DNA of 8,319 nt. Source: an uncultured Marinosulfonomonas sp. Lineage in GTDB: Bacteria; Pseudomonadota; Alphaproteobacteria; Rhodobacterales; Rhodobacteraceae. The stretch is taken from contig CAMZKY010000093.1 in assembly GCA_947311455.1 (NCBI GenBank), forward strand, positions 1 to 8,319, read 5' to 3'. Below, in pieces: positions 1 through 6,164 of the stretch. Below the pieces are notes generated by a model. It saw only the letters and a list, made by a program, of their open reading frames with translations, had not been told where the DNA came from and did no database searches. Numbering within the stretch: the stretch's first letter is position 1; each line of letters starts with the position of its first letter. The position numbers were made by a program, and so were the translations under genes.

Positions 1-1
1 C

Positions 2-241
2 GTGGCGGTCGAGGGCGGCGGATGTTCGGGGTTTCAGTATGATATCAGCCTTGGCGAAGCCCAAGATGATGATCTGATTTTAGAAGGCCAAGGCCAAAAA
101 GTGGCCGTTGATCAGGTGTCTTTGCCGTTTCTGGCCAATGCGGTGATTGATTTTTCCGAAGAACTGATTGGCGCGCGCTTTGTGATCGAAAATCCGAATG
201 CCACCAGCAGTTGCGGCTGTGGAACATCTTTTTCTATGTGA
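2..241 (+). CDS. erpA: A-type iron-sulfur cluster carrier (IscA/ErpA/HesB family), 3' part only
   Basis: Only the last 79 codons are present; the frame is open to the window edge, so the GTG at the left end is an internal valine and not the start. The fragment shows the family signature in order: VEGGGCSGFQY with the first conserved cysteine (residue 8 of the fragment), then near the C-terminus SSCGCGTSF with the paired cysteines (71 and 73). In this family these three cysteines bind a [2Fe-2S] or [4Fe-4S] cluster that is passed to apo-enzymes in the cytoplasm. Full-length members are about 105-115 residues, so roughly 30 residues are missing. The family call is firm. The choice of ErpA over IscA or SufA is weaker: no isc or suf genes are visible, and a stand-alone carrier near xthA fits the ErpA-like protein of alphaproteobacteria. 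Confidence 0.9.
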   Translation: MAVEGGGCSGFQYDISLGEAQDDDLILEGQGQKVAVDQVSLPFLANAVIDFSEELIGARFVIENPNATSSCGCGTSFSM

Positions 242-284
242 TTCCACCAAATATAGCGATGAATTCGCAAAATTCCCCATATCA

Positions 285-316
285 TTTGAGATTGCTCCCT
301 TGTCTCAAAGTATAAA
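285..316 (+). promoter_or_regulatory. Possible promoter with inverted repeat upstream of the OmpA-like gene
   Basis: The 215-base gap between the iron-sulfur carrier and the OmpA-like gene contains a 7-base inverted repeat, TTTGAGA (285-291) and TCTCAAA (303-309), 11 bases apart. TTGAGA (286-291) and TATAAA (311-316) resemble -35 and -10 boxes but with a long 19-base spacer, as is typical of MerR-type regulated promoters. The same repeat could be a weak hairpin ending the upstream gene; no clean T-run follows directly. Apart from this and the short reading frame at 400-453, I see nothing else in the gap. Confidence 0.3.
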
Positions 317-399
317 TTTTGTAAAAGGGTATGGAGCCGAACCAATAGTTTTGAGGTAACCCAAAACGCTTCAGGAGCACCTGATTTTCCGGATATTTC

Positions 400-453
400 A
401 TGTTTGGACGGGGGCTGGTTTTGGAACGGTTGGCAGATTTGCTTAGGTGGTAG
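400..453 (+). CDS. Possible 17-codon leader ORF ahead of the OmpA-like gene
   Basis: ATG at 400 opens a 17-residue frame (MFGRGLVLERLADLLRW) ending at TAG 451-453. It is in the same frame as the OmpA-like gene, whose ATG (457) follows after one codon. A weak GGA lies 6 bases upstream of the ATG. Termination this close to the next start would allow translational coupling or reinitiation, but a frame this short arises easily by chance. It also shows that the OmpA-like protein cannot be extended upstream without reading through a stop. Confidence 0.15.
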   Translation: MFGRGLVLERLADLLRW

Positions 454-456
454 TGG

Positions 457-2151
457 ATGAACGTCGAAAACGACGAAAACGAAGTGCAACTGGTGACAGC
501 GGAACCAGAGGAACACTATCCTGAAATTCTGGATCCAAATTTGGAACCGGATACAGAATACGTGGAAACTCAGACAATGCGATCCCGGCATACCGGTTTG
601 ATCCGTATTGCGCTTGTTGCTTTACTTGTTCTTGTGAATGTTTACTTTGTCCAACGCCTGTGGGGCGAACAGATTGCATCGCTTTTTGCCGGCCAGAAAA
701 CGATTGCCGAACAAACCGCCCCTGTTGATCCGATGTTGTTTGCACAAACTGTTGAAAAATGGAAAATCGCACGGCAACAGCTTTTGGCAAGCCAGGTTGA
801 CGAAAAGGCAGCGCTGGCCGATATCGCATCAACACAAAAAAGCATTGCCCAATTAGAAGACGGTTTGGTCACCGCAAACGCCGATATTGATCGTGCATCT
901 CAAAATCTGGCTTCTGCGCAAAAACAGTTTATAGCCGCTGAAGCCACCGTTGCGGCTCTAAAGAATTCGACGGTAAAAGCCGACTTGGCGCAAGTGAAAT
1001 CGGAATTGGCCGGGGCAAAACGCCGGTTACTCGATGCCCAAGCCCGATTAAAAACGGCACGGGCAAACGCCAAAAAGATCGAACATACCGTTGAGCAACT
1101 GGCCCGGGCATCAGAAGCCGCAGAAGCCGCAATGCGCGCCTCTGAAGCCGCCGCCGCCGCAGCAGCAGCGGCAGAAAGTGCAATCAATGCCGCTGACGGA
1201 GATCAGCCTTCTGTTTTATCCCAACTGGCCACCGATATTTTTAGCACCGGACAATCGCAAGTCAGTGGTGCACAGCGCGCGAGTGAAGCAACCGCCAATG
1301 CCCTCGCCACCAGCGAAGCACAACTTGCCGAAGCATCGGAAATCGAAGCCGAGCGGCTGGATGATGTAAAATCGGCCAAGCGGCAGCTGGCCCTTTTGGA
1401 AGATGAGCGCACAAAACTTCAACGGGCGCTAAACCGCCTTGGCAGCGACAAAAAAGAAGCGCAACGCGTCTTGAGATCAAGCCAAGCCGCAATCACCGCA
1501 GCCCAACAGGAGTTGGTTAAAAAAGAAGCATTGCGGGTGCGTATCGAAGATGCGTTAAGCAAAGCCGGGGCCATCTTAAAGAATGCTCAGAGCCGCATAG
1601 ATGCTTCGCAAGGCGGTATTGCCGAAGCACAGGCGCAATTCAAACGTATCGATGCGGAATTGGTCAAATTACGCAAGCAACGCGCCTTGCGAAACGCGCT
1701 GGTGTTGGCCGAAGCCAATCAAGATTTTACCGATAAACTACGTCGTCAAATTGGCGGTTTTGAAACCATTGACCCGGCAAGCGATGGATTTGCCTTTAGT
1801 CAGGATAATTTGTTTACTAAAGATAGCACATCCCTTTCCGAAATAGGTCAGGCCCAGATGGGTGCAATGCTTATTATTCTAAACGAAGCCATCGCACGCA
1901 TCCCCAATGATGTGGAGTGGATTTTGCGTGTCGATGGGCACACCGATCCCGCATCAACATCCGATGACGGCTGGAAGCTAAGCCAAGAGCGCGCGCGCGC
2001 CGTCGTGAATTTTTTAACCACCCAACATGGTTTCCCTGCCTCGAACATCTCGGCCAATGGATTTGGGCGGTTTCAGCCGCTATACGAAAGCAACGGGCCG
2101 CAAGAACGTAACGCAAACCAGCGCATTCAATTGCAACTGACAACAAAATAA
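457..2151 (+). CDS. Membrane-anchored coiled-coil protein with C-terminal OmpA/MotB peptidoglycan-binding domain
   Basis: The 564-residue product has four parts. Residues 1-47 are an acidic, presumably cytoplasmic tail rich in Glu and Asn. Residues 48-68 (from GLIRIALVALLVLVNVYF) form one membrane segment. Residues about 95-430 are a long Ala/Gln/Glu/Lys-rich coiled coil, including nine consecutive alanines (231-239) and repeated RASEA segments. Residues about 440-561 are an OmpA-C-like domain with GHTD (494-497), LSQERA (508-513, with the conserved Arg512) and NQRI (554-557); Asp497 and Arg512 correspond to the usual diaminopimelate-contacting pair. By family knowledge such proteins sit in the inner membrane and reach the cell wall. 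It resembles the alphaproteobacterial MotB-like wall-binding proteins, but the coiled coil is longer than I would expect. AGGTGG (445-450), 6 bases before the ATG, supports the start. The specific role is unknown; xthA follows 22 bases after the stop, so cotranscription is likely. Confidence 0.85.
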   Translation: MNVENDENEVQLVTAEPEEHYPEILDPNLEPDTEYVETQTMRSRHTGLIRIALVALLVLVNVYFVQRLWGEQIASLFAGQKTIAEQTAPVDPMLFAQTVEKWKIARQQLLASQVDEKAALADIASTQKSIAQLEDGLVTANADIDRASQNLASAQKQFIAAEATVAALKNSTVKADLAQVKSELAGAKRRLLDAQARLKTARANAKKIEHTVEQLARASEAAEAAMRASEAAAAAAAAAESAINAADGDQPSVLSQLATDIFSTGQSQVSGAQRASEATANALATSEAQLAEASEIEAERLDDVKSAKRQLALLEDERTKLQRALNRLGSDKKEAQRVLRSSQAAITAAQQELVKKEALRVRIEDALSKAGAILKNAQSRIDASQGGIAEAQAQFKRIDAELVKLRKQRALRNALVLAEANQDFTDKLRRQIGGFETIDPASDGFAFSQDNLFTKDSTSLSEIGQAQMGAMLIILNEAIARIPNDVEWILRVDGHTDPASTSDDGWKLSQERARAVVNFLTTQHGFPASNISANGFGRFQPLYESNGPQERNANQRIQLQLTTK

Positions 2152-2173
2152 TAGAACTCATAAAGGGCGTTAG

Positions 2174-2953
2174 ATGAAAATCGCTACCTATAACATCAAC
2201 GGGATTAAAGCCCGTATTAACGCCCTGCCCGATTGGCTAAAGGAGCGCCAACCCGATGTTGCGCTGCTGCAGGAAATCAAATCTATTGATGAAAATTTTC
2301 CGCGCAGCCTGTTTGAAGATATGGGGTATATTGTCGAAACCCATGGCCAGAAATCTTTTAACGGGGTCGCGATCCTTTCAAAAATCCCGCTAGAAGATGT
2401 CACACGCGGCCTGCCGGGCGACGATAGTGATGAACAGGCCCGCTGGATTGAGGCAACCGTAATGGGTGACAAACCGGTGCGGGTTTGCGGGCTGTATCTG
2501 CCTAATGGAAACCCTGTTCCCGGCCCTAAATACGATTATAAACTGGCATGGATGGAACGTCTTTACCAGCGCGCCACGCAACTGTTGAATGCCGAAGAAC
2601 CCGCGCTGATGGCCGGTGATTTCAATATTATTCCACAAGCCGAAGATGCGGCCAATCCGGATGCATGGCGCGACGATGCCCTGTTCAAACCCGAAAGCCG
2701 CGCGGCGTGGCGTAAAATATTAAATCTTGGCTTTACCGAGGCCTTTCGCGCCCGCAACCCGTTACCGGAACAATACAGTTTTTGGGATTATCAGGCCGGC
2801 GCATGGAATCGCAATCAGGGCATACGGATCGACCATTTTTTGATGACACCACAATGTGCTGATTTGTTAACCGACTGCCAAATCGATTCTGAAATTCGGG
2901 GGCGCGAAAAGCCATCCGATCATGTGCCCGTTTGGGTGGATCTGGCTGCCTGA
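2174..2953 (+). CDS. xthA: Exonuclease III (AP endonuclease, class II)
   Basis: This cytoplasmic DNA-repair enzyme cuts 5' of abasic sites and removes nucleotides from 3' ends; it belongs to the endonuclease/exonuclease/phosphatase fold. The 259-residue length matches the family (about 260-270). All active-site motifs are visible: NING with Asn7, LLQEIK with the metal-binding Glu34, LYLPNG with Tyr108, GDFNI with Asp149 and Asn151, RIDHFL with Asp220, and SDHVPV with Asp249 and His250. The protein therefore looks intact and active. An AAAGGG element (2162-2167) lies 6 bases before the ATG. The gene begins 22 bases after the OmpA-like gene and has no promoter that I can see of its own, so it is probably expressed with it. 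Confidence 0.95.
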   Translation: MKIATYNINGIKARINALPDWLKERQPDVALLQEIKSIDENFPRSLFEDMGYIVETHGQKSFNGVAILSKIPLEDVTRGLPGDDSDEQARWIEATVMGDKPVRVCGLYLPNGNPVPGPKYDYKLAWMERLYQRATQLLNAEEPALMAGDFNIIPQAEDAANPDAWRDDALFKPESRAAWRKILNLGFTEAFRARNPLPEQYSFWDYQAGAWNRNQGIRIDHFLMTPQCADLLTDCQIDSEIRGREKPSDHVPVWVDLAA

Positions 2954-2980
2954 TTTACGATTTTTTGGCGCCAAGCAACA

Positions 2981-3009
2981 TTAACATACACTATCTATGC
3001 CTTTGTAAT
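2981..3009 (+). promoter_or_regulatory. Sigma-70-type promoter candidate upstream of the copper-chaperone-like gene
   Basis: TTAACA (2981-2986) and TGTAAT (3004-3009) each match five of six positions of the -35 and -10 consensus and are separated by exactly 17 bases. Transcription would begin near 3016, giving a leader of about 150 bases that contains the 32-base palindrome. This would let the small metal-binding protein gene be expressed apart from xthA. It is a by-eye match only. Confidence 0.45.
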
Positions 3010-3032
3010 ACAACGATTATATATGGCTCTGA

Positions 3033-3064
3033 TAGATTCTATTATTCCGGAATAATAGAATCTA
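3033..3064. repeat. Perfect 32-base palindrome
   Basis: Two 16-base arms (3033-3048 and 3049-3064) are exact reverse complements with no spacer. The centre is TTATTCCGGAATAA (3042-3055). Each outer end is itself a near-palindrome of the form TAGA-N-TCTA (TAGATTCTA at 3033-3041, TAGAATCTA at 3056-3064), 23 bases apart centre to centre. No T-run follows on either strand, so it is not a standard intrinsic terminator. It sits just downstream of the promoter candidate for the copper-chaperone-like gene, so a protein-binding operator or a leader-RNA hairpin are the main possibilities. Confidence 0.9.
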
Positions 3065-3169
3065 GGTTCAGCACAAAATTTTACCCGGTTTTCATGTGTC
3101 AATCCACACCTTGTAACCCGTCCATTCTGGCTTTACCCTTGATAAAACACCATTACCGAGGAAACAAAC

Positions 3170-3367
3170 ATGACAAAATTCAACGTCCCCGATATGAGCT
3201 GTGGCCACTGCAAAGCCGCCATTGAAAAATCAATGGCCGCGGCGGATTCGGCTGCAAAACTTGAATTTGATATGGAAGAGCGCACTGTCGTCATTGAAAG
3301 CGTTCTCGCCGACGATGCTTTGACTGCAGCCCTAAAAGATGCCGGCTACGATTCATCCATCGTTTAA
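3170..3367 (+). CDS. Small heavy-metal-associated (HMA) protein, CopZ-like copper chaperone
   Basis: The 65-residue product is one HMA domain with the expected beta-alpha-beta-beta-alpha-beta layout. It carries the metal-binding motif DMSCGHC, with Cys11 and Cys14 in MxCxxC spacing, and the C-terminal DAGYDSSIV that is typical of the fold. By family knowledge it binds Cu(I), or a similar soft metal, in the cytoplasm and hands it to a P-type ATPase or a regulator. Neither partner is in the window, so the metal is inferred. AGGA (3159-3162) lies 7 bases before the ATG and decides this start over longer frames. The stop codon is one base away from the stop of the convergent hydrolase gene, with no room for a terminator between them. 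Confidence 0.85.
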   Translation: MTKFNVPDMSCGHCKAAIEKSMAAADSAAKLEFDMEERTVVIESVLADDALTAALKDAGYDSSIV

Positions 3368-3368
3368 A

Positions 3369-4064
3369 TTACTGCGTTGAATTTTCCTGTATAACACGGG
3401 CGATGCGTTGGCCAATTTCACGACTGGCCTTTAGGGATGGGTGGATCATATCCACCGCATGATAAGACCGATCGCCAAACGGCACCAAATCTTTCAACGA
3501 CACAAAAAAGATACCTTTGTCCAAATGGGCAAGGGTTTCAATGCGCTGTTCCAGCTCATCGCCTTCATCGCGGCAATTTTCAATAATTGATCCAACGCCG
3601 GGGCTGCGTAGATATCCAACATAGACAACTCGTGCACCGGTTTTTCGCAACTTACGAACAAGCTTTGGAATTTCCCCCTTTTGCGCATCTTTTGCGATCA
3701 GTTTATCCATTTTCCGCGCGCATCTGGAACAGCCGCATCCCAACCAAAGATCATTGCCGCCACCGTTTAAAATCACCCAATCCCAATCGCCTTTGCGATA
3801 TTGCTTTGCGATATTCAAACCCAAAGCACCGGAAATAGGCAGCCGATAGATAATGCGTGCGCCTAACACAGATCGATTTTTAACAGGCACGCCCAGGATA
3901 TGGGCGACAGAATCGGAAATCGCGCGTTTGCTAATAGAATGCGATGCCATCAACGAATCTCCCATCGCCAATATACGAGGGGCAGAAGTGCTTTGTGCTA
4001 TGGCAGGATCATGCAGCCCCGAAAAGAAAGCAAAAATTGCAAACAACAAACTGGCGATTTTCAT
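3369..4064 (-). CDS. Secreted SGNH/GDSL-family hydrolase (esterase-like)
   Basis: The 231-residue product starts with a signal peptide (residues 1-23, hydrophobic core ASLLFAIFAFFSG, probable cleavage AIA|QS), so it is exported to the periplasm or beyond. The family blocks are present: block I MGDSL with the nucleophile Ser37, block III GGGND with Asn104, and block V DMIHPS with Asp205 and His208. Family members are esterases, lipases or carbohydrate deacetylases; the substrate cannot be read from sequence. Directly after block III is a cysteine cluster, Cys110, Cys112 and Cys115 (LGCGCSRC), with Cys164 further on. This suggests disulfides or a metal site. On the minus strand an AGGAG lies just upstream of the ATG. 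The coding strand faces the copper-chaperone-like gene. Confidence 0.85.
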   Translation of the reverse strand: MKIASLLFAIFAFFSGLHDPAIAQSTSAPRILAMGDSLMASHSISKRAISDSVAHILGVPVKNRSVLGARIIYRLPISGALGLNIAKQYRKGDWDWVILNGGGNDLWLGCGCSRCARKMDKLIAKDAQKGEIPKLVRKLRKTGARVVYVGYLRSPGVGSIIENCRDEGDELEQRIETLAHLDKGIFFVSLKDLVPFGDRSYHAVDMIHPSLKASREIGQRIARVIQENSTQ

Positions 4065-4101
4065 GATATCTCCTGAGACACGGATTTTATAATGCCGTCT
4101 A

Positions 4102-4129
4102 TCTATAGCGGTTTTAGTTTTTGAACCAA
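4102..4129 (-). promoter_or_regulatory. Promoter candidate for the SGNH hydrolase gene
   Basis: Read on the minus strand, TTGGTT (4129-4124) and TATAGA (4107-4102) are separated by 16 bases and lie about 40 bases before the hydrolase start. An 8-base direct repeat, AACGTATT on the plus strand (4128-4135 and 4141-4148, 13 bases apart), overlaps and flanks the -35 box on its upstream side and could be a regulator site. This is a visual match only. Confidence 0.35.
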
Positions 4130-4164
4130 CGTATTTTTATAACGTATTCTCACAAAGGTGGAAA

Positions 4165-4430
4165 TTATGGGGCAACATAGTGTGCAGCAGACCGAGCCAA
4201 ATCCGGCCATTGATCGGCAAATTCAAATGGCACCAGAACCCATTCTTTCATTGCACGTCCCTTACCCGACGGATCGAACAGCTGCGCAGCTTCTAATCCA
4301 AGTGCATTCGCATGATCATCACCGGACAATTTGAACAGCATTTCATTTTGGAAAAGCACCCAAAAGCTATCCCCGCCAATGGAATGGTTTCGCTGGCAAA
4401 AATATAGGCATCATTCTGGGTTTGGGGCAT
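4165..4430 (-). pseudogene. Broken small TfoX-like (TfoX N-terminal domain) gene, apparent frameshift
   Basis: Two frames must be joined to make a plausible protein. The 5' part starts at an ATG (4430-4428) with AGGAG a few bases upstream on the minus strand and reads MPQTQNDAYIFASETIP. The 3' part, in another frame, reads GGDSFWVLFQNEMLFKLSG and continues through LFDPSGKGRAMKEWVLVP to HYVAP, stopping at 4167-4165. The LFDPSG..RAMKEWV block and the tryptophan-containing tail are what I associate with small TfoX N-terminal-domain or YjbR-like proteins of about 100-115 residues. The two parts together give only about 88, and the stretch where a KMFG-like segment would be expected is missing. 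A frameshift with a small deletion near 4375-4390 is the simplest reading. A GTG at 4359 could still start a 64-residue fragment. The gene follows the monooxygenase by 64 bases. Confidence 0.55.
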
Positions 4431-4494
4431 CAAAAGGCTCCTGTTGATGACCCAAGGCTAAAAACATCGCCTTACCCTGTCAAACAAATTGCGA

Positions 4495-5667
4495 TTATTT
4501 GGTTACATCGTAGTTGTAAATCCAGTCGAATTTTTTCATTGCCAGATTGGGCGCGATTGCACTGCCAACTTTTAGGGCCGCATGTGCTGCGGTGCGCATT
4601 GGACCCGGCTTTAAATGATAATTGCGCGCATTATCATTGGCGGCCTCAACCACTTTCTCTACCCGCTGGCGGCGGCGTTCGTGATAATTTACCAATGCAA
4701 CGTCGATATCATCCACCTTGTCCAGCGCGTCTGCCAAAACCCACGCATCCTCAAGCGCCATAACCGCGCCTTGAGCCATAAATGGCAGCGTGGGATGCAC
4801 AGCATCCCCAAGCATCGTCACCGAACCGCGATGCCACTTTTCGGCAACGGGATGGCGGAATAAACCCCATAGATAAACCTTATCAATCCGCTCCAACAAG
4901 TTTTTCGCCGCACCACCAAAATCACGGAATACGTGGCGCAAATTGGTTGGATCATCTTCGAAATTCCAGCCTTCTGCGGCCCATTCGCGTCGTTCTTGCA
5001 CGGCAACGATATTCATCATCAATCGGTCGCGCAAAGGGTAGGCCACCAAATGTTTCCCGGCCCCCATATAAACCCGCGCAATTTCTTCGGCTTTGGTTTC
5101 CAGTGGCACAATCGCGCGCCACGCCACTTGTCCCGTGAAAAACGGCTTGGCCGCCCCGTTCAGGGCTTCGCGCACTTTGGAATGTAAGCCATCCGCCCCA
5201 ATCAGCATATCGGGTTCCACAACATTGCCCTGCCGCATGGTGATTTGCGCACGTCTACCTTTGATATTTACATTATCTGCTTGCTGTAACAGTTTGATTT
5301 CAACGCCTAAATCACGAGCAGCCTGTGCCAAAATATCAATTAAATCGGCGCGATGCACAAAGAAATAGGATTGATCATCAGCAAATCTGGTAAAATCCAG
5401 CCCAAACACTTGCGATCCTGACACCCCGTTTACCAGCGCCATGCCCCCCGCCTGAACCGATTTCAAGCGCACATCCTGATCCACCCCAAGAGCGCGCAAA
5501 ACCGCCATACCATTTGGGCCAACCTGAATGCCGGCCCCCACTTCGGAAATTTCTGGCGCTTGTTCCAGCACTTGAACTTTCGCGCCACGTTTGGCCAGTG
5601 CCACAGCAGATGCCAGCCCGCCAATTCCGCCGCCCAAGATAGATATCTTTCGCCCGCTCAATGCCAT
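4495..5667 (-). CDS. FAD-dependent monooxygenase, salicylate/3-hydroxybenzoate hydroxylase-like
   Basis: The 390-residue product is a group A flavoprotein hydroxylase. It has the Rossmann dinucleotide motif ILGGGIGGL (Gly12-Gly17) with the ribose-binding Glu35 at the end of the second strand, an FAD-binding Arg106 in the HRADL segment, the DG motif in IGADGLHSKVR (157-160), and the GD motif in MLGDAVHPTLPFMAQGA (Gly287, Asp288). Such enzymes use NAD(P)H and O2 to hydroxylate aromatic or heteroaromatic acids in the cytoplasm; the substrate is not determined. The start chosen is the second ATG, because AAGAGG lies 6 bases ahead of it. The first in-frame ATG (5685) has no ribosome binding site and sits at the tail of the dksA terminator. 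The gene has no room for its own promoter after that terminator, so expression may depend on readthrough or on a promoter inside dksA. Confidence 0.88.
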   Translation of the reverse strand: MALSGRKISILGGGIGGLASAVALAKRGAKVQVLEQAPEISEVGAGIQVGPNGMAVLRALGVDQDVRLKSVQAGGMALVNGVSGSQVFGLDFTRFADDQSYFFVHRADLIDILAQAARDLGVEIKLLQQADNVNIKGRRAQITMRQGNVVEPDMLIGADGLHSKVREALNGAAKPFFTGQVAWRAIVPLETKAEEIARVYMGAGKHLVAYPLRDRLMMNIVAVQERREWAAEGWNFEDDPTNLRHVFRDFGGAAKNLLERIDKVYLWGLFRHPVAEKWHRGSVTMLGDAVHPTLPFMAQGAVMALEDAWVLADALDKVDDIDVALVNYHERRRQRVEKVVEAANDNARNYHLKPGPMRTAAHAALKVGSAIAPNLAMKKFDWIYNYDVTK

Positions 5668-5673
5668 TTCATG

Positions 5674-5679
5674 CCTCTT
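5674..5679 (-). promoter_or_regulatory. Ribosome binding site that fixes the monooxygenase start
   Basis: On the minus strand AAGAGG ends 6 bases before the ATG at 5667. The alternative ATG at 5685 is preceded only by the T-run of the terminator, so this element argues for a protein 6 residues shorter. Confidence 0.7.
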
Positions 5680-5686
5680 TTCCATT

Positions 5687-5721
5687 AAAAAAACACCGGC
5701 AGCCTAACAGCTCCGGTGTTT
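5687..5721 (-). terminator. Intrinsic terminator downstream of dksA
   Basis: On the minus strand the stem AAACACCGG (5721-5713) pairs perfectly with CCGGTGTTT (5699-5691). It is extended inward by AGC/GCT across a single bulged base, with a loop of about six. A run of seven T follows (5693-5687, overlapping the stem foot). It starts about 26 bases after the dksA stop, so it should end dksA transcription just before the monooxygenase gene. Confidence 0.85.
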
Positions 5722-5747
5722 AATACATTGACCAGCATCAATCCGCC

Positions 5748-6164
5748 TTAACGGTGAACGCGTTCTTTGCGTTCGTGTTGCTCCTGTGCCTCCAAAGTCA
5801 TGGTCGCAATCGGGCGTGCATCAAGGCGTTTTAAGGAAATCGGATCGCCCGTCACCTCGCAATAGCCAAATTCGCCCTCATCAATTCTGCGCAGGGCTGC
5901 TTCGATTTTGGCAACCAGCTTGCGTTGACGATCCTGCGTGCGCAATTCCAGTGCGCGATCCGTTTCCTCCGAGGCGCGATCCGCCACATCGGGAATGTTG
6001 CGGGTGGTTTCTTGCAGCGTTTCGATCGTGTCTTTGCTGTCAGATACCAGTTCTTCTTTCCATTTCATCAATTTTCGGCGAAAATATTCGATCTGCCGCT
6101 CATTCATAAATGGTTCATCTTCAACCGGACGATAATCATCGGGCAAGAAAATTTCGGCTTTCAT
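5748..6164 (-). CDS. dksA: DksA-family RNA polymerase-binding regulator with degenerate zinc finger
   Basis: DksA enters the secondary channel of RNA polymerase and, with ppGpp, adjusts rRNA and biosynthetic promoters. The 138-residue protein has the long coiled coil (about residues 25-95) with the functional tip motif DVADRA, giving the DxxDxA residues Asp59, Asp62 and Ala64. The globular domain then reads FGYCEVTGDPISLKRLDARPIATMTLEAQE. At the four zinc-ligand positions of the E. coli protein it has Cys102, Thr105, Thr123 and Ala126, so only one cysteine is left and zinc binding is unlikely. To my knowledge this is known in alphaproteobacterial and other cysteine-poor DksA proteins that still act with ppGpp. 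A strong AGGAGGG (6178-6172 on the minus strand) precedes the ATG. The gene is divergent from moxR. Confidence 0.93.
   Translation of the reverse strand: MKAEIFLPDDYRPVEDEPFMNERQIEYFRRKLMKWKEELVSDSKDTIETLQETTRNIPDVADRASEETDRALELRTQDRQRKLVAKIEAALRRIDEGEFGYCEVTGDPISLKRLDARPIATMTLEAQEQHERKERVHR

Noticed and set aside
443..835. 130-residue minus-strand open frame opposite the OmpA-like gene
   Set aside because: No recognisable domain; it is the antisense shadow of a well-supported gene.
1140..1180. GCC/GCA trinucleotide repeat, as a possible phase-variable tract
   Set aside because: Triplet changes would keep the frame and the codons are mixed, so it is better explained as the Ala-rich part of a coiled coil.
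2961..2974. T-run followed by TTGGCGCCAA, as a possible xthA terminator
   Set aside because: The T-run is on the 5' side of the palindrome for the plus strand, the wrong order for an intrinsic terminator, and the stem is only five base pairs.
2932..3225. 97-residue plus-strand frame overlapping the end of xthA and the copper-chaperone-like gene
   Set aside because: It runs through the palindrome and promoter region in the wrong frame and shows no domain; the ribosome binding site fits the ATG at 3170.
4444..4475. AAGGC/GCCTT inverted repeat, as a terminator after the monooxygenase
   Set aside because: Only five base pairs with a ten-base loop and no T-run on the minus strand.
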